From: a bacterium | GTDB taxonomy: Bacteria > Bacillota > Bacilli > Lactobacillales > Streptococcaceae | Assembly (NCBI GenBank): GCA_905221325.1 | Contig: CAJNCS010000009.1 | Span: 11,836-75,835 of the forward strand | Reading direction: 5' to 3' | DNA length: 64,000 bases | Part shown: piece after piece, positions 1 to 9,464 of the stretch | How positions within the stretch are numbered: position 1 is the stretch's first letter | How the letters are laid out: each line of letters starts with the position of its first letter | Translations under genes and position numbers: made by a program | Notes under the pieces: model-generated | What the model saw: only the letters and a program-made list of their open reading frames with translations | Database searches by the model: none | Told to the model about the DNA's origin: nothing

Positions 1-666
1 AGCTTCCAAGTCTGTTCCATCTTCAACCAAGGCTGTATGCCAACCGTAAGCATTGTAACGGTCACGAACACTTTCTGTAAAGGAATCCTTTGTCTCACCA
101 TCCAAGTTGATATCATTTGAATCATAAAGAACCACCAACTTGTCGAGTTTTTGTAAGCCTGCGTATGAAGCCGCCTCACTTGAGACACCTTCCATCAAAT
201 CTCCGTCTCCACAGATCACATAAGTATAGTGGTCAAAGATATTGAAGCCTTCGCGGTTATACTTCGCTGCAAGGAAACGTTCTGCTTGGGCAAAACCAGT
301 AGCAGTAGAAATCCCTTGACCTAGAGGACCAGTTGTAGCGTCAACCCCTGCTGTATGGCCAAATTCTGGATGACCAGGTGTTTTAGAACCCCATTGGCGG
401 AAACTCTTGATTTCATCCATGCTAACATCTTCAAAACCAGAAAGGTGAAGAAGGGCATAGAGAAGCATAGATCCGTGTCCTGCTGAAAGAATAAAGCGAT
501 CGCGGTTGATCCAGTTTGGTTGGGCTGGATTGATACGAAGTTGTTTTGTGAAGAGGCTATAGGCCATAGGAGCAGCCCCCATAACCACCCCTGGGTGACC
601 TGAGTTTGCTTTGTTGATGGCGTCAATACCTAGAAAACGAATTGCATTAACAGATAGATTTGACAT
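1..666 (-). CDS. tkt: transketolase, N-terminal part (runs off the window)
   Basis: Only the first 222 codons are inside the window; the rest lies beyond base 1. The translation begins [20 protein letters not shown] and contains the thiamine diphosphate/metal segment GDGDLMEG and the N-terminal [11 protein letters not shown] segment typical of transketolase. The enzyme moves two-carbon units between sugar phosphates in the non-oxidative pentose phosphate pathway in the cytoplasm. The ATG at 664-666 follows a GAAAGGAAA ribosome-binding site. Identity is secure; completeness cannot be judged. Confidence 0.95.
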   Translation of the reverse strand, partial: MSNLSVNAIRFLGIDAINKANSGHPGVVMGAAPMAYSLFTKQLRINPAQPNWINRDRFILSAGHGSMLLYALLHLSGFEDVSMDEIKSFRQWGSKTPGHPEFGHTAGVDATTGPLGQGISTATGFAQAERFLAAKYNREGFNIFDHYTYVICGDGDLMEGVSSEAASYAGLQKLDKLVVLYDSNDINLDGETKDSFTESVRDRYNAYGWHTALVEDGTDLEA

Positions 667-783
667 AGAATTTCCTTTCTCTTTGAGGTGATTAATGAAT
701 CACACATCCTATTTTACTATTATATGAAAAAATGCATAGAATAGCAATAAAACAATTTGCGTTCATCTAACACATTTGATTTT

Positions 784-1407
784 CTATTTCCTCGTCACTT
801 CATAGTACGGAAGCAAGCGAGTATAAACGTCTTCTAGCTTCTCCAATATCCCTTCTACTGACTGATTTTCAATAAGGGAAACATCTGACTTGACCAAAAC
901 TTTACGGACTTCCTGACTTCTCACCTTCTCGCATAAAGTACGACGGTTCTCCTCAGTAGCCTCCATCTTATGACTTTCCCCATTTGAGTAGACTAGATAA
1001 TAAATTCCTTCTACCACTGGAATTTCTAAAACCTTGGCTTGCTTGCCTAAGGTCTGTTCGTCTTTCTTACGCTCGATGAAACTGACCTCTAAAGAAATCC
1101 CATAATCAGCAGGTGTTCCATACAAACGAAGAGCCATCATAGGTTCTGTCACTTGTCCGTCTCTCTGTAGATAGGCCCAGAAATGCGGCCGCAAGCGTTG
1201 TGCTTGGTTCATCCACTGACTAGTCTGTTGCAGTTGCCATTCTGGATGACTTGCTTGAAAGGTTTTGACCAATTCTGTGAAAGCCTTTCGGGCCTCTTGA
1301 CCTTTTCTTCGCAAGGTCAACATCTTTTCTCTTTCATCACCAGCTTTATCAGGATTACAGTACTGGACCCCTGCAAATGATAGGTATTCTCTAACTGCTT
1401 TCAGCAT
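784..1407 (-). CDS. conserved streptococcal protein of unknown function, 207 aa
   Basis: I do not recognise the family. The protein is soluble, without signal peptide or membrane segment, and rich in charged residues. The N-terminal half (residues 20-90) looks helical; the middle (about 95-150) alternates hydrophobic and polar residues like a beta region. It ends in YEVTRK. It lies between tkt and khpB on the same strand, with its own start after GGAAAG, and the khpB terminator sits just upstream, so it is probably transcribed separately. Confidence 0.75.
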   Translation of the reverse strand: MLKAVREYLSFAGVQYCNPDKAGDEREKMLTLRRKGQEARKAFTELVKTFQASHPEWQLQQTSQWMNQAQRLRPHFWAYLQRDGQVTEPMMALRLYGTPADYGISLEVSFIERKKDEQTLGKQAKVLEIPVVEGIYYLVYSNGESHKMEATEENRRTLCEKVRSQEVRKVLVKSDVSLIENQSVEGILEKLEDVYTRLLPYYEVTRK

Positions 1408-1431
1408 ATCTGAATCTTTCCTTTCCTAGCA

Positions 1432-1455
1432 AAAAATCAGGACAAGCCTGATTTT
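1432..1455 (-). terminator. intrinsic terminator after khpB
   Basis: Read on the minus strand, AAAATCAGG and CCTGATTTT form a 9-bp stem with a short loop followed by a T-run, directly downstream of the khpB stop codon. Confidence 0.75.
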
Positions 1456-1457
1456 GT

Positions 1458-2447
1458 TTATTCTGCATCTACGACAACATAGCGATTTGGCTCATCACCC
1501 TCAGAGTAACTCGTCACGCCATCCATGCGTGAAATAATGCGATGGATAATCTTGCGTTCGCTATTTGACATTGGATCTGTTTGTTGGCTACGCCCTTCTT
1601 CTAAAACGCGAGTCGCCAATTTTTGAGCGTAGGTTTGCAAGACTTCTGCACGGTGTTCAACGTAATCATTGACATTGATTGTGATGTAGAAGGTTCTTGA
1701 ATAGCGATTATAAAGGTAATTTTGCGCTAACAGTTGAAGAGCCTTCAAGACTTTTCCATGATAGCCGATAATACGGCCTGGTTCGTTGGTGTCAATTTGA
1801 AGATTGATGGTACGACGATTGTAGTCGCTTGAAATCGTACCTTCAACATCCATATCATCCACAATGGTTTGAACATAGTTAGCCACTTGAGCTGCTACTT
1901 GTTCGATGTCATAACTCGGCTCCACCTTCAAACCTAGATCTTCCAAAGACTGGCGTTCTACCGATTCTGACATAGATACAAATTCTTCACACTCTGCTGG
2001 GTCTTCCACTCCAGCATCTCCTGTCTGCAATTCATTTAAAATCGCGATGTGACCTGTTTCTTCTAAGATCGTGCTAGCGTGTTTCTCATTTTTTAAGATT
2101 TCAGCCTTGACTTCGTCAGAAACACCTTGACCTTCCTCTTCTATTTTTTTAATTGCCTCAACAACATGACCAAGATCAACTGTAGCCTCTGTTACTGTCT
2201 TAACAGGTTCATTTTGTTCATTGATTTCTTTCGGAACACCTTTTACAGCTTGTTGATTGGCCTTAATCACAGTCGTCTCACTAATCGCCTCAATATCAAC
2301 TTGAGCTGGTTTTTTCCCAAATAAGCCTAAAAAACCTTTCTTCTCTTTGGACACGACCTTGATGTGAGTCTTCATTCTCGGAATACCTAACTCTTTCAAT
2401 CCTTTCTGGATTGCTTCTTCAACAGTTGAACCTGTAAATAATACCAT
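1458..2447 (-). CDS. khpB: RNA-binding protein KhpB (Jag/EloR)
   Basis: The 329-aa protein has a Jag N-terminal domain (residues 1-50, with the KKGFLGLFGKKPA segment), a long acidic linker (about 60-180), a KH domain around 205-255 with the GRIIGYHGK loop, and a C-terminal R3H domain with SERKIIHRII (R-x3-H). KhpB pairs with KhpA, binds RNA and controls cell elongation and division in streptococci. It is the last gene of the rnpA-yidC-khpB unit, 17 bases after yidC. The linker is acidic and repetitive, as usual for this family. Confidence 0.93.
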   Translation of the reverse strand: MVLFTGSTVEEAIQKGLKELGIPRMKTHIKVVSKEKKGFLGLFGKKPAQVDIEAISETTVIKANQQAVKGVPKEINEQNEPVKTVTEATVDLGHVVEAIKKIEEEGQGVSDEVKAEILKNEKHASTILEETGHIAILNELQTGDAGVEDPAECEEFVSMSESVERQSLEDLGLKVEPSYDIEQVAAQVANYVQTIVDDMDVEGTISSDYNRRTINLQIDTNEPGRIIGYHGKVLKALQLLAQNYLYNRYSRTFYITINVNDYVEHRAEVLQTYAQKLATRVLEEGRSQQTDPMSNSERKIIHRIISRMDGVTSYSEGDEPNRYVVVDAE

Positions 2448-2464
2448 TATCAGATTCCTCCTTA

Positions 2465-3277
2465 TTATTTTGTTTTCTGAGCCTTTTTCTTGGCTTTTCT
2501 TTTTCTATTTTCCAAATCTTTTTTAGCTTGTACTTCCGCCTCACGCGCTGCAATAATCTTAAAAGGATTATTTAAGAAGTAGGTTTGCAAAACTTGATAA
2601 GCATTGGATACTGCCCAGTACAAGGCTACGCCACTAGGTGAAGAGATGGCAAAGATAAAGATCAGTACAGGCATCCCGTACATCATCCCTGTCATAGCTC
2701 CACTTCTTTCAGGCAAAGCCTTATTGGATAACCAACTGCTTAAGAAGGTAAAGACTGCTGCCAAAATCGGAAGGATAAAGCTTGTGTCTACTCCCCCAAG
2801 GTTCACCCACAAAAAATGCCCTGTTTTCAAAAAGTCCACTCGAGTCAAGGCTTGGAAGAGAGCCAAGAGAACCGGCATTTGAATCAAAATCGGCCAGAGA
2901 GAAGAAGAGTGTTTGACCCCTAATTCTTTATAGACCTTCCGCATCTCCTGATCCAGCTTGGTTCTACTTTCCATATCACGACCTGGATATTGTTCTTGCA
3001 GAGCCTTGATGCGTGGTTGAGCCTCTTGCATTTTTCTAGAGGCCACCATCTGAGTCTGAAAGACTGGCAATAGAATCGTACGAATCAGGATCGTAAAGAG
3101 GATAATCCCCACTCCGATACTAACGTCAAAGGACAAGAAGCGGATGATTTCAGCAAAAAAATAGACAAATTTACTCCATATATCTGTAGAATCTGCTGCA
3201 ACATCGCTTGTCCCACAGGCTGTCATGACAAACAAGGACAAGCCCAGCAAACTAGTCAACTGTAGTTTCTTTTTCAC
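2465..3277 (-). CDS. yidC: membrane protein insertase YidC (lipoprotein form)
   Basis: The 270-aa product begins with a lipoprotein signal and lipobox (VMTAC, Cys21), followed by five hydrophobic segments and a basic C-terminal tail ([11 protein letters not shown]). This is the Gram-positive YidC/SpoIIIJ form. It inserts membrane proteins, alone or with SecYEG. The start overlaps the 3' end of rnpA by 26 bases, indicating translational coupling. Streptococci usually have a second paralogue elsewhere, so yidC1 versus yidC2 is not settled here, although linkage to rnpA fits yidC1. Confidence 0.93.
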   Translation of the reverse strand: MKKKLQLTSLLGLSLFVMTACGTSDVAADSTDIWSKFVYFFAEIIRFLSFDVSIGVGIILFTILIRTILLPVFQTQMVASRKMQEAQPRIKALQEQYPGRDMESRTKLDQEMRKVYKELGVKHSSSLWPILIQMPVLLALFQALTRVDFLKTGHFLWVNLGGVDTSFILPILAAVFTFLSSWLSNKALPERSGAMTGMMYGMPVLIFIFAISSPSGVALYWAVSNAYQVLQTYFLNNPFKIIAAREAEVQAKKDLENRKRKAKKKAQKTK

Positions 3278-3623
3278 TCCTAATTCCTTCCCGGTAAATC
3301 TTTGATAACTTTAATACGTGGAGTAGATTTTTCTCCATTTCTGCATAATCCAAGCCTTCAACCCCTTTTCGAGCAATCACGACAAAATCAACGTTATCAG
3401 CTAACTGCTCCCTTACACTTAGCAAAATGTGTCGAATCCGTCTCTTGATCTGATTTCTGGTAACTGCATTCCCCAGCTTTTTGCTGACGGACAGTCCTAC
3501 TCGAAAATGGTTTTGCTGGTTTTCCAATTGGTAGACAACAAATTTTCGATTGGCAAAACTTGTTCCGTCCTTGAAAATCGCCTTAAAATCTTTCTCTCTT
3601 TTTACACGAAAGCTTTTCTTCAA
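3252..3623 (-). CDS. rnpA: ribonuclease P protein component
   Basis: The 123-aa basic protein carries the RNase P signature around residues 48-68 ([17 protein letters not shown]) and the N-terminal [13 protein letters not shown]. With the M1-type RNA it removes 5' leaders from tRNA precursors. It is the first gene of the rnpA-yidC-khpB operon and has a clear promoter at 3653-3680. The coupling of tRNA processing, membrane insertion and an RNA-binding division factor is the standard streptococcal arrangement. Confidence 0.96.
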   Translation of the reverse strand: MKKSFRVKREKDFKAIFKDGTSFANRKFVVYQLENQQNHFRVGLSVSKKLGNAVTRNQIKRRIRHILLSVREQLADNVDFVVIARKGVEGLDYAEMEKNLLHVLKLSKIYREGIRSEKETTVD

Positions 3624-3652
3624 AACTCAACTCCATCTATTAAATTACTACT

Positions 3653-3680
3653 ATTATACCATATTTTTTGAAAAAGCCAA
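3653..3680 (-). promoter_or_regulatory. sigma-A-type promoter of rnpA-yidC-khpB
   Basis: On the minus strand TTGGCT is followed after 16 bases by TATAAT, about 30 bases upstream of the rnpA start codon. The -10 is preceded by TGG, giving an extended -10. Confidence 0.7.
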
Positions 3681-3710
3681 TAACAGCAAGGTTTTAGCCA
3701 TTTTTACATA

Positions 3711-3740
3711 AAAAAAGCTGGAAAATCTCTTTCCCAACTT
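3711..3740 (-). terminator. intrinsic terminator of ackA
   Basis: On the minus strand AAGTTGG and CCAGCTT pair with one mismatch around an A-rich/T-rich inner stem, followed by a T-run. It lies 32 bases past the ackA stop and separates ackA from rnpA. Confidence 0.75.
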
Positions 3741-3771
3741 CTTTTCACAATCAAATTTTACGTGTATTTAC

Positions 3772-4962
3772 TTATTTTTTCAAGCGCTCAACATCGCGTG
3801 CAATCACCAATTCTTCATCTGTTGGAATAACCAAGACACGGATTTTCGCTGCGTCAGTTGAGATGTCTCCTGTAGCGCCAAAGACATTCTTTTCAGGATC
3901 CACATCACAGCCAAACCAAGAAATGCCTGAAATAACATCATGACGGAAATTTGCTGCATTTTCACCAACACCTGCTGTAAAGATGATAGCATCAGCTCCA
4001 TTAAGAACCGCAAGGTATTGGCCGATATATTTTTGAATACGATCCACATACATGTTATGAGCCAAAATAGCATCAGGATCGCCAGCTTCTACACCAGCTT
4101 CTACATCACGCATATCGCTAGATTTACCAAATACACCCTGCAAACCTGACTGACGGTTTAAGACATTGATCATATCTTCTGGTGTATTAAAATCATTTGT
4201 ATGTTCCATGAGGTAAGGAATGATAGCTGGGTCAATATCGCCAGTACGTGTCCCCATCATAACTCCTGCAAGTGGTGTGAATCCCATAGATGTATCAACT
4301 GACTTACCACCCTTAACAGCAGTAATAGAACCTCCATTACCGATATGGCAAGTAATCAATTTCAATTCTTCTAATGGACGGCCCAAAAGTTTAGCAGCTT
4401 CACCTGAAACAAATTGGTGGCTAGTTCCGTGAGCTCCATATTTACGAACCTTATTTTCAGTGTAATATTTAGTAGGTAGTGGATAACGGTATGCTTTTTC
4501 TGGCATAGTTGAGTGGAATGATGTGTCAAAAACTGCTACGCTTGTAACATTTGGCAACAATTCCTTGAAGGCACGAATTCCAGCAACGTTAGCAGGAGTG
4601 TGCAATGGTGCAAGAAGCCCCAACTCTTCAATTTGTTCTAAAACATCACCTTCTACTACAACAGAGTCTGTAAAGACTTCCCCACCAGCCACAACACGGT
4701 GTCCAACACCTGTAATCTCATTATAAGATTTGATGATATCGAAACGAATCAAATCATCTAATAAAATTTTAACGGCTTGTGTGTGATCTTCAATATCAAG
4801 AATTTGTTTTTCAGAACGATCGTTGAATTTTACAGTTGAGATCGAATCCTTCAAGCCAATACGTTCAATCAAGCCTTTTGCCAATACTGTTTCTTCTGGC
4901 ATTTGGTATAGTTGCCATTTCAAACTTGAGCTTCCTGCATTGATTGCAATTGTTTTTGTCAT
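3772..4962 (-). CDS. ackA: acetate kinase
   Basis: The 396-aa protein starts [19 protein letters not shown] (the N-x-G-S-S-S phosphate loop) and contains [25 protein letters not shown] and FTAGVGENA, all hallmarks of acetate kinase. It interconverts acetyl phosphate plus ADP with acetate plus ATP, the final ATP-yielding step from pyruvate oxidase or Pta. Length is normal. An AAAAGGGG site precedes the ATG, and a terminator follows, so it appears monocistronic. Confidence 0.97.
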   Translation of the reverse strand: MTKTIAINAGSSSLKWQLYQMPEETVLAKGLIERIGLKDSISTVKFNDRSEKQILDIEDHTQAVKILLDDLIRFDIIKSYNEITGVGHRVVAGGEVFTDSVVVEGDVLEQIEELGLLAPLHTPANVAGIRAFKELLPNVTSVAVFDTSFHSTMPEKAYRYPLPTKYYTENKVRKYGAHGTSHQFVSGEAAKLLGRPLEELKLITCHIGNGGSITAVKGGKSVDTSMGFTPLAGVMMGTRTGDIDPAIIPYLMEHTNDFNTPEDMINVLNRQSGLQGVFGKSSDMRDVEAGVEAGDPDAILAHNMYVDRIQKYIGQYLAVLNGADAIIFTAGVGENAANFRHDVISGISWFGCDVDPEKNVFGATGDISTDAAKIRVLVIPTDEELVIARDVERLKK

Positions 4963-5011
4963 AACATGATACCCCTTTTAAGCGTTTTCATCCATTATAA
5001 CAAATTATAAA

Positions 5012-5965
5012 TTATATTTCAGTAACTTTGCTCCAATTTTGAAAGTTTTCTTTAAAAGTCAATATCACAGCAGGATCTTGGAGGCTAGCTAGCGGATAGA
5101 CAAAAGGTTCTATCTCTTCGCTTCTTTTCTTCTGTAGTACAAAGATGCTCTTAGCTTGACTAGCTGTTGAGAAAAGTTCCTCTGGTAAAGTGATGATTGC
5201 AGACAGTGTCACTTCATCTTTGAGCCAATCTTTTAACAAATCACTTTGGGGACTGGTCAACAAATCACTCGGAGCTAGAAAAATAGCATAGCCATCTGAT
5301 TTGAGATACTTGAGCCCTTGCTCCATGAGCAAATGGTGGGCATAGGTATGTTCTTGGCTAGAAGCCACTTGATAGCGTGACGCAATAGCATCATCTGGGT
5401 AATAACCAACAGGCAAGTCGCTGATGACCACATCGCTTTCTTTAAGCATTTGCGGACGAACGGCGTCTCCTTGGACAAAACCAGCCTGCAAACCAATCAC
5501 ATCTGCCATACTAGCCGCCAAATCAATCAGCAAGTCATCCACTTCAATTCCCAAATAATCCACTTTTTTAGCAAGAGAAGTCAAGAAGGTAGCGCCCAGA
5601 ATCCCCATGCCAGAACCTATTTCGAGGATGCTAATTTCCTCTTTATGAAGCAACTCTTCCACAATAAGTACCAAGAGGAGGGCAATGGCATCTGGTGTAA
5701 ACTGGTGATTGGCCTGCAAAGGCTCCGTTTGTCCTGCCTTCATCAAGAGAAACTGATAGGTCTTGAGCCACTCTTCCTTGCGAAGCGCTAGGCGCTTAAG
5801 GGCTTGATTGTTCTCCTTGACCTGCTCTAGTTCGGTCTCGCCATCCAGGTAGATACTATTTTGCTCTACCAAGGCATCATAGAAGTTGGTCACCAAATCA
5901 CTTTGAATGACTTGGACATTCTCTAGTAAATACGTATAAGCTTGTTCAATTTTTTCAAAATCCAT
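5012..5965 (-). CDS. class I SAM-dependent methyltransferase, YtxK type
   Basis: The 317-aa protein has the SAM-binding segment ILEIGSGMGILGATF (about residues 117-131) and DVVISDLPVGYYP (about 176-188) where adenine methylases carry NPPF/Y. This degenerate motif IV is typical of the YtxK-like family found next to ackA and comG in streptococci and bacilli. The natural substrate is not established. A role in DNA modification cannot be assumed because the catalytic motif differs. Confidence 0.85.
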   Translation of the reverse strand: MDFEKIEQAYTYLLENVQVIQSDLVTNFYDALVEQNSIYLDGETELEQVKENNQALKRLALRKEEWLKTYQFLLMKAGQTEPLQANHQFTPDAIALLLVLIVEELLHKEEISILEIGSGMGILGATFLTSLAKKVDYLGIEVDDLLIDLAASMADVIGLQAGFVQGDAVRPQMLKESDVVISDLPVGYYPDDAIASRYQVASSQEHTYAHHLLMEQGLKYLKSDGYAIFLAPSDLLTSPQSDLLKDWLKDEVTLSAIITLPEELFSTASQAKSIFVLQKKRSEEIEPFVYPLASLQDPAVILTFKENFQNWSKVTEI

Positions 5966-6007
5966 GTTCCTATTTTATCAAATTTCCCCTATTTTTTCCA
6001 TCTGAAG

Positions 6008-6042
6008 AAAAAAATCACTGCTTTAGTCAGCAAGTGATTTTT
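6008..6042 (-). terminator. intrinsic terminator enclosing the stop of the 6023-6613 gene
   Basis: On the minus strand AAAATCACT pairs with AGTGATTTT (9 bp) and is followed by T residues. The stop codon of the upstream methyltransferase gene lies in the loop, so the terminator begins inside the coding sequence. Confidence 0.75.
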
Positions 6043-6613
6043 GGGCTACAGTTAAAAAGAGCTCTGCGTAATTTCCTAGGAAAAGACCTTCAGCACTATA
6101 GAGAATCTGACTGTCTATGCTCGAAAAACCAAACTGGGCGAGCTTGTTTTCCAGTTCAGCTAAATCAAAACCATGGTGATTGGTATCTGTCTTGACAAAA
6201 TCAGCAATGAGAACCTGTCCATTCTCCCTAAGATGATAGTGAAACATGGCAAGAGTCGCATCTAGATCAGGCATATGATGAAGAACCCGACTAACAACAA
6301 TCAGGTCAAATTGTTGCTCCAAGGGATTTGACAGTAAATCCTGCTCCAAAAACTGGATATTCTTGATTTCTTGCTGCTCCGCTTTCAAACGAGCTTGCTC
6401 CAGCATTTTCTCAGAAATGTCTACAAGAGTGACAGACTTAGCCTGCTTGGTTAGGGGCAAGGCTAATAGACCCGTCCCTCCACCGAAATCCAGAATTTCT
6501 TTGTCTGATAGAAAATCAAGCTGTTTCTCGATAGCTTGACAAACCAAGTTTGCAAGGAATATATTTTGGGGCGAATCAAAGGTTTCTGCTTTGTGATTAA
6601 AATCATGTTTCAT
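6023..6613 (-). CDS. class I SAM-dependent methyltransferase, UbiE-like
   Basis: The 196-aa protein has motif I EILDFGGGTGLLALPL (about residues 39-54), motif II VTLVDISEKML and DLIVVSRVLHHMPD, which place it in the small-molecule methyltransferase superfamily (Methyltransf_11/25 type). Substrate unknown. It follows comGG by about 30 bases on the same strand and ends in a terminator, so it may be the last, non-pilus gene of the comG transcript. Confidence 0.85.
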   Translation of the reverse strand: MKHDFNHKAETFDSPQNIFLANLVCQAIEKQLDFLSDKEILDFGGGTGLLALPLTKQAKSVTLVDISEKMLEQARLKAEQQEIKNIQFLEQDLLSNPLEQQFDLIVVSRVLHHMPDLDATLAMFHYHLRENGQVLIADFVKTDTNHHGFDLAELENKLAQFGFSSIDSQILYSAEGLFLGNYAELFLTVAQKSLAD

Positions 6614-6645
6614 GCTTTTAGTTTAACACAAAGTAGTTAAATTGA

Positions 6646-7059
6646 CTAGGAATTGTCTTTCTTATTTGCCTTATCGTCTGTTTTTTTCTGATTGATTTGT
6701 TCACTTGAGTTGGTAGGTGATTGTTTCTCAATGTCCGTTTTCTTTTCTTGGATTTTCATCGAAGGAAAGAGAAATTCATAGTTGCTCTTATTCATTCGAA
6801 CACTTGTCGCAAAACCTGTTTTCGTATTATGATACGTGACTTTTCCTAAGTTGAAGACTCGTTCCCCACTTTCTTGTTCAGCCTTCTCTTTGCTTCGCTT
6901 GGCCATGACAAAAGCGGCCAACTTTTCTTTGTTTAGGGCAAAGTCTTTGTGATGGGCGACTTGCCGGTTCCAATAAAACTGCAACAAAAGGCTAAAAATA
7001 GCTGCCATGGTGACTGCATATAAAAGAACGCCTGCCTTAACTTTTTGCTTTTTCCACAC
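6646..7059 (-). CDS. comGG: competence pilus minor component ComGG
   Basis: The 137-aa protein is the last comG product. It has a short basic N-terminus, a single hydrophobic segment (about residues 8-28, [21 protein letters not shown]) and a polar C-terminus rich in lysine and serine. It lacks a classical prepilin G/FTLxE site, as in the streptococcal ComGG family. It overlaps comGF by 23 bases. Assignment rests largely on position and membrane topology. Confidence 0.85.
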   Translation of the reverse strand: MWKKQKVKAGVLLYAVTMAAIFSLLLQFYWNRQVAHHKDFALNKEKLAAFVMAKRSKEKAEQESGERVFNLGKVTYHNTKTGFATSVRMNKSNYEFLFPSMKIQEKKTDIEKQSPTNSSEQINQKKTDDKANKKDNS

Positions 7060-7498
7060 GATAGATGAACTCCCTTTCTAAACCATTTTGAAATTGGAAA
7101 CGAAAGCGAACCAATTGATTTTCCTCTGTAATTTGAGCTGATTTAAGTCCATAAACCATAGGTTGGTAGCCCCGTCCGCTGGTATCCGTTTTTCGAAAAT
7201 CATCCGATTTAGACTTACCTATAGAGATATCCTTACCATCCTGTTTCATGTAGAGGCGATTACCTTCCACCTTTTCAAACTGCGAACGCTCTAGCTCTGT
7301 CTCCAATTGATCCACAAACAAGAGCCACTCCTTTTGCTCGCTTTGCTGCTGGTAACGAACTTCTGAAATGAGGAGCTGACTCATAGCCTGAAAGAGGAGC
7401 AAGCCTCCGCTAATGACGATAAGGGCAATCAGAGATTCTAAAAGAGTGAACGCTCTTACCTTACTGCTCTTTAAGGTCGAGTAACTTCTCTGAACCAT
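7037..7498 (-). CDS. comGF: competence pseudopilin ComGF
   Basis: Starting at the ATG whose first base is 7498 gives 153 aa beginning [37 protein letters not shown] is a class III prepilin cleavage site followed by the hydrophobic pilin helix. The upstream in-frame start adds eleven residues and lacks a better ribosome-binding site. It is a minor pilin of the DNA-uptake pilus, processed by ComC peptidase. It overlaps both comGE and comGG, typical of this tightly packed operon. Confidence 0.88.
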   Translation of the reverse strand: MVQRSYSTLKSSKVRAFTLLESLIALIVISGGLLLFQAMSQLLISEVRYQQQSEQKEWLLFVDQLETELERSQFEKVEGNRLYMKQDGKDISIGKSKSDDFRKTDTSGRGYQPMVYGLKSAQITEENQLVRFRFQFQNGLEREFIYRVEKAKS

Positions 7499-7763
7499 GA
7501 TAGACCTCCACTCCCTTTTCACTAGCAAACACCTGAATCTCCACTCCGTTTATGTTTACCTGATTTTGACCTGTCTGCAGAGCCATCTTAGCCGCACGTA
7601 AGACTTCCTCTTTTTGCAAGATTTCTGCCTCTTCTTGTCTATTTTTTTGAATTTGTCCCAAAAGAAGGGTCGCAATGCTGGCAAACACTGCCAAAGCTAC
7701 TACTGCTTCTAGTAAGATTACTGCCTTAATTCTTTGTTTCCTTAGTGCGTTTAATTTTTCCAT
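7461..7763 (-). CDS. comGE: competence minor pseudopilin ComGE
   Basis: The 100-aa protein begins [29 protein letters not shown]: a basic leader, then an A-x3-LE prepilin-like site with the conserved Glu+5 and a hydrophobic helix. It is a minor subunit of the transformation pilus. It overlaps comGD by 38 bases and comGF by 38 bases. Confidence 0.88.
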   Translation of the reverse strand: MEKLNALRKQRIKAVILLEAVVALAVFASIATLLLGQIQKNRQEEAEILQKEEVLRAAKMALQTGQNQVNINGVEIQVFASEKGVEVYHGSEKLLDLKEQ

Positions 7764-8160
7764 TTCCTAGATATAATTGATAGCGAATCGCTCCTTTGCT
7801 GGTCTGAAATTCAACCTTAGCCAGGGACGAATTGCCCCCAGCTCGGTCAAATATAATGCTTTGTCCTGATGGCGCCTGAATTCCTTTAGGAACGGTCAAG
7901 TTTTGACTGCCATTGCTGATCGTCTGTCCATCTAAGTTCAGACTGGTTTTTTGCTGACTAGCAACACTGCGTTTTTGCGTTTCCCTATAGAGTTCTTCAA
8001 ACTCCATAAAGAAAATCTGCTCTTCCACCGCTGCAAAACTGGACTGAACTGAGCCGGACAAGCCCAAAGCAAGGATACTCACAAGTCCCAAAACCAAGAG
8101 ACTTTCCAGCATAGTAAAGGCCTTAATCTGCAACGGTTTGGCTTGTTTTTTGTTTTGCAT
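7726..8160 (-). CDS. comGD: competence pseudopilin ComGD
   Basis: The internal ATG at 8158-8160 gives a 144-aa protein, MQNKKQAKPLQIKAFTMLESLLVLGLV, with the prepilin site KAFTMLE. Longer in-frame starts run into comGC coding sequence and are unlikely. It is a minor pilin of the DNA-uptake pilus. The 5' end overlaps comGC by 38 bases. Confidence 0.9.
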   Translation of the reverse strand: MQNKKQAKPLQIKAFTMLESLLVLGLVSILALGLSGSVQSSFAAVEEQIFFMEFEELYRETQKRSVASQQKTSLNLDGQTISNGSQNLTVPKGIQAPSGQSIIFDRAGGNSSLAKVEFQTSKGAIRYQLYLGNGKIKRTKETKN

Positions 8161-8446
8161 GGTAGTCTTTATAAGCTTTAGCTTGCTCAGCTGTGATACG
8201 ACCGTCCGCTTGTAATTTGCTAAGGCTGGCATCATCATTTTTATCCAAACGATAGAGTTCTGCCTGGCTTTCCACAACCTTAACAACAGCAGCTTTTCCT
8301 TTGTCATCGACGGCATCCTTTTGCTTGGTCAAATTGGGCACAAAGAGCAAGAGAAGAACGCTGATGATTAAAAGGACGACTAGCATTTCTACCAAAGTGA
8401 AAGCTTTAACCTTAGCTTTTTTTAGTTTTGTCATGAATTTTTTCAT
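8123..8446 (-). CDS. comGC: major competence pilin ComGC
   Basis: The 107-aa prepilin begins MKKFMTKLKKAKVKAFTLVEMLVVLLII, with the class III site KAFTLVE and a canonical pilin helix, then a soluble domain. It polymerises into the transformation pilus that captures DNA. The gene is intact here. In some streptococci comGC is a phage insertion target, but this prophage lies elsewhere. Confidence 0.95.
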   Translation of the reverse strand: MKKFMTKLKKAKVKAFTLVEMLVVLLIISVLLLLFVPNLTKQKDAVDDKGKAAVVKVVESQAELYRLDKNDDASLSKLQADGRITAEQAKAYKDYHAKQKTSQTVAD

Positions 8447-8447
8447 T

Positions 8448-9464
8448 TTAAAAATTTACCTCCATATTTTGATACATGGGCATAAGCATTGCCGCATAAA
8501 GTAAAACGATAATCAGAGCCACAAAGATAAAAACCAGTGGCTGTACTAAGTTCATGGTACGATTAACTCGGGTAAAAAAGGCTTCCCAAGTTTTTTCAGC
8601 ATAGATTTCCAACTCACTCCCCAGCTTGGACTTGACTTCCCCATACTCGATGATAAGACTCAACTCCTTTTTAAAGAAAGGATAGGTCGCTATGGTTTGA
8701 GAAAATTCGCGGCCATTTTGCAGGGCTTGAGCCAAATCTTGACCGATTTCTTTAAAGAGCTGGGAACCCTGTTCCTGCATGATCTGAAAAATCTGCGTCA
8801 GCTCCATTCCCTGTGAAATCATATTGCCCCATTCACGCGCATAATAAGCTGTCAGATAAGTCTGGGCAAAGATTCCTAGAAAGGGAATCCGTGCTAACAT
8901 CGAGAAGATCCGCATCTTAGAACTTCTTTTGTAGAAAGTGAAAGCTAAAAGTAAAGATAGTGAGCAAACCAACACTAGTCCCAGAAATATTTGTGGCAGA
9001 TTACCGATGATTTGAGTAGCAATATTGCTACTATCTAGTTGGGGTAGCAGGTAGTTGCGCAAGCCTAACATGATTAGCAGGAGAAATCCTAGCAAAATCA
9101 AGGGATAGGTCGCCACTTCGATTAACTTTTTCTTGACCTTGGCCAGATTGTCCAGATATTCTTCTATCTTTTCTAAACTCAGGTGGAGATTCCCGTGAAC
9201 TTCAGCCAGGGATAGCTGGGTCACAATGGCACTTGAAAAACCCAAACTTTCCATCATTTCTGAGAAAGATTTCCCCTGAGACAAGCCTTGGTGCATCTGT
9301 GTCACATAGTCCTTTTCCAGCAAGGCACTTCTACCCAAGAAAGAAATAATTTCCACCAAGTGAAAGCCACTGGAGAAGAGGTTATTAAACAGAGTGATGA
9401 TTTTCTTTTGCTTAGCTGTAGCTAATTTTTTCCGTTTCAGCCTGAAGACTTGTGATATGTCCAT
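8448..9464 (-). CDS. comGB: competence pilus assembly membrane protein ComGB
   Basis: Starting at the ATG ending at 9464 gives 338 aa, MDISQVFRLKRKKLATAKQKK, with two GspF-type domains and hydrophobic segments around residues 130-155, 170-200 and 310-332. It is the inner-membrane platform of the type IV-like transformation pilus. The start overlaps comGA by 53 bases. A longer in-frame start 25 codons upstream has no independent support. Confidence 0.92.
   Translation of the reverse strand: MDISQVFRLKRKKLATAKQKKIITLFNNLFSSGFHLVEIISFLGRSALLEKDYVTQMHQGLSQGKSFSEMMESLGFSSAIVTQLSLAEVHGNLHLSLEKIEEYLDNLAKVKKKLIEVATYPLILLGFLLLIMLGLRNYLLPQLDSSNIATQIIGNLPQIFLGLVLVCSLSLLLAFTFYKRSSKMRIFSMLARIPFLGIFAQTYLTAYYAREWGNMISQGMELTQIFQIMQEQGSQLFKEIGQDLAQALQNGREFSQTIATYPFFKKELSLIIEYGEVKSKLGSELEIYAEKTWEAFFTRVNRTMNLVQPLVFIFVALIIVLLYAAMLMPMYQNMEVNF

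Noticed and set aside
4220..4726. plus-strand frames over ackA
   Set aside because: Antisense shadows of a well-conserved gene, without start signals.
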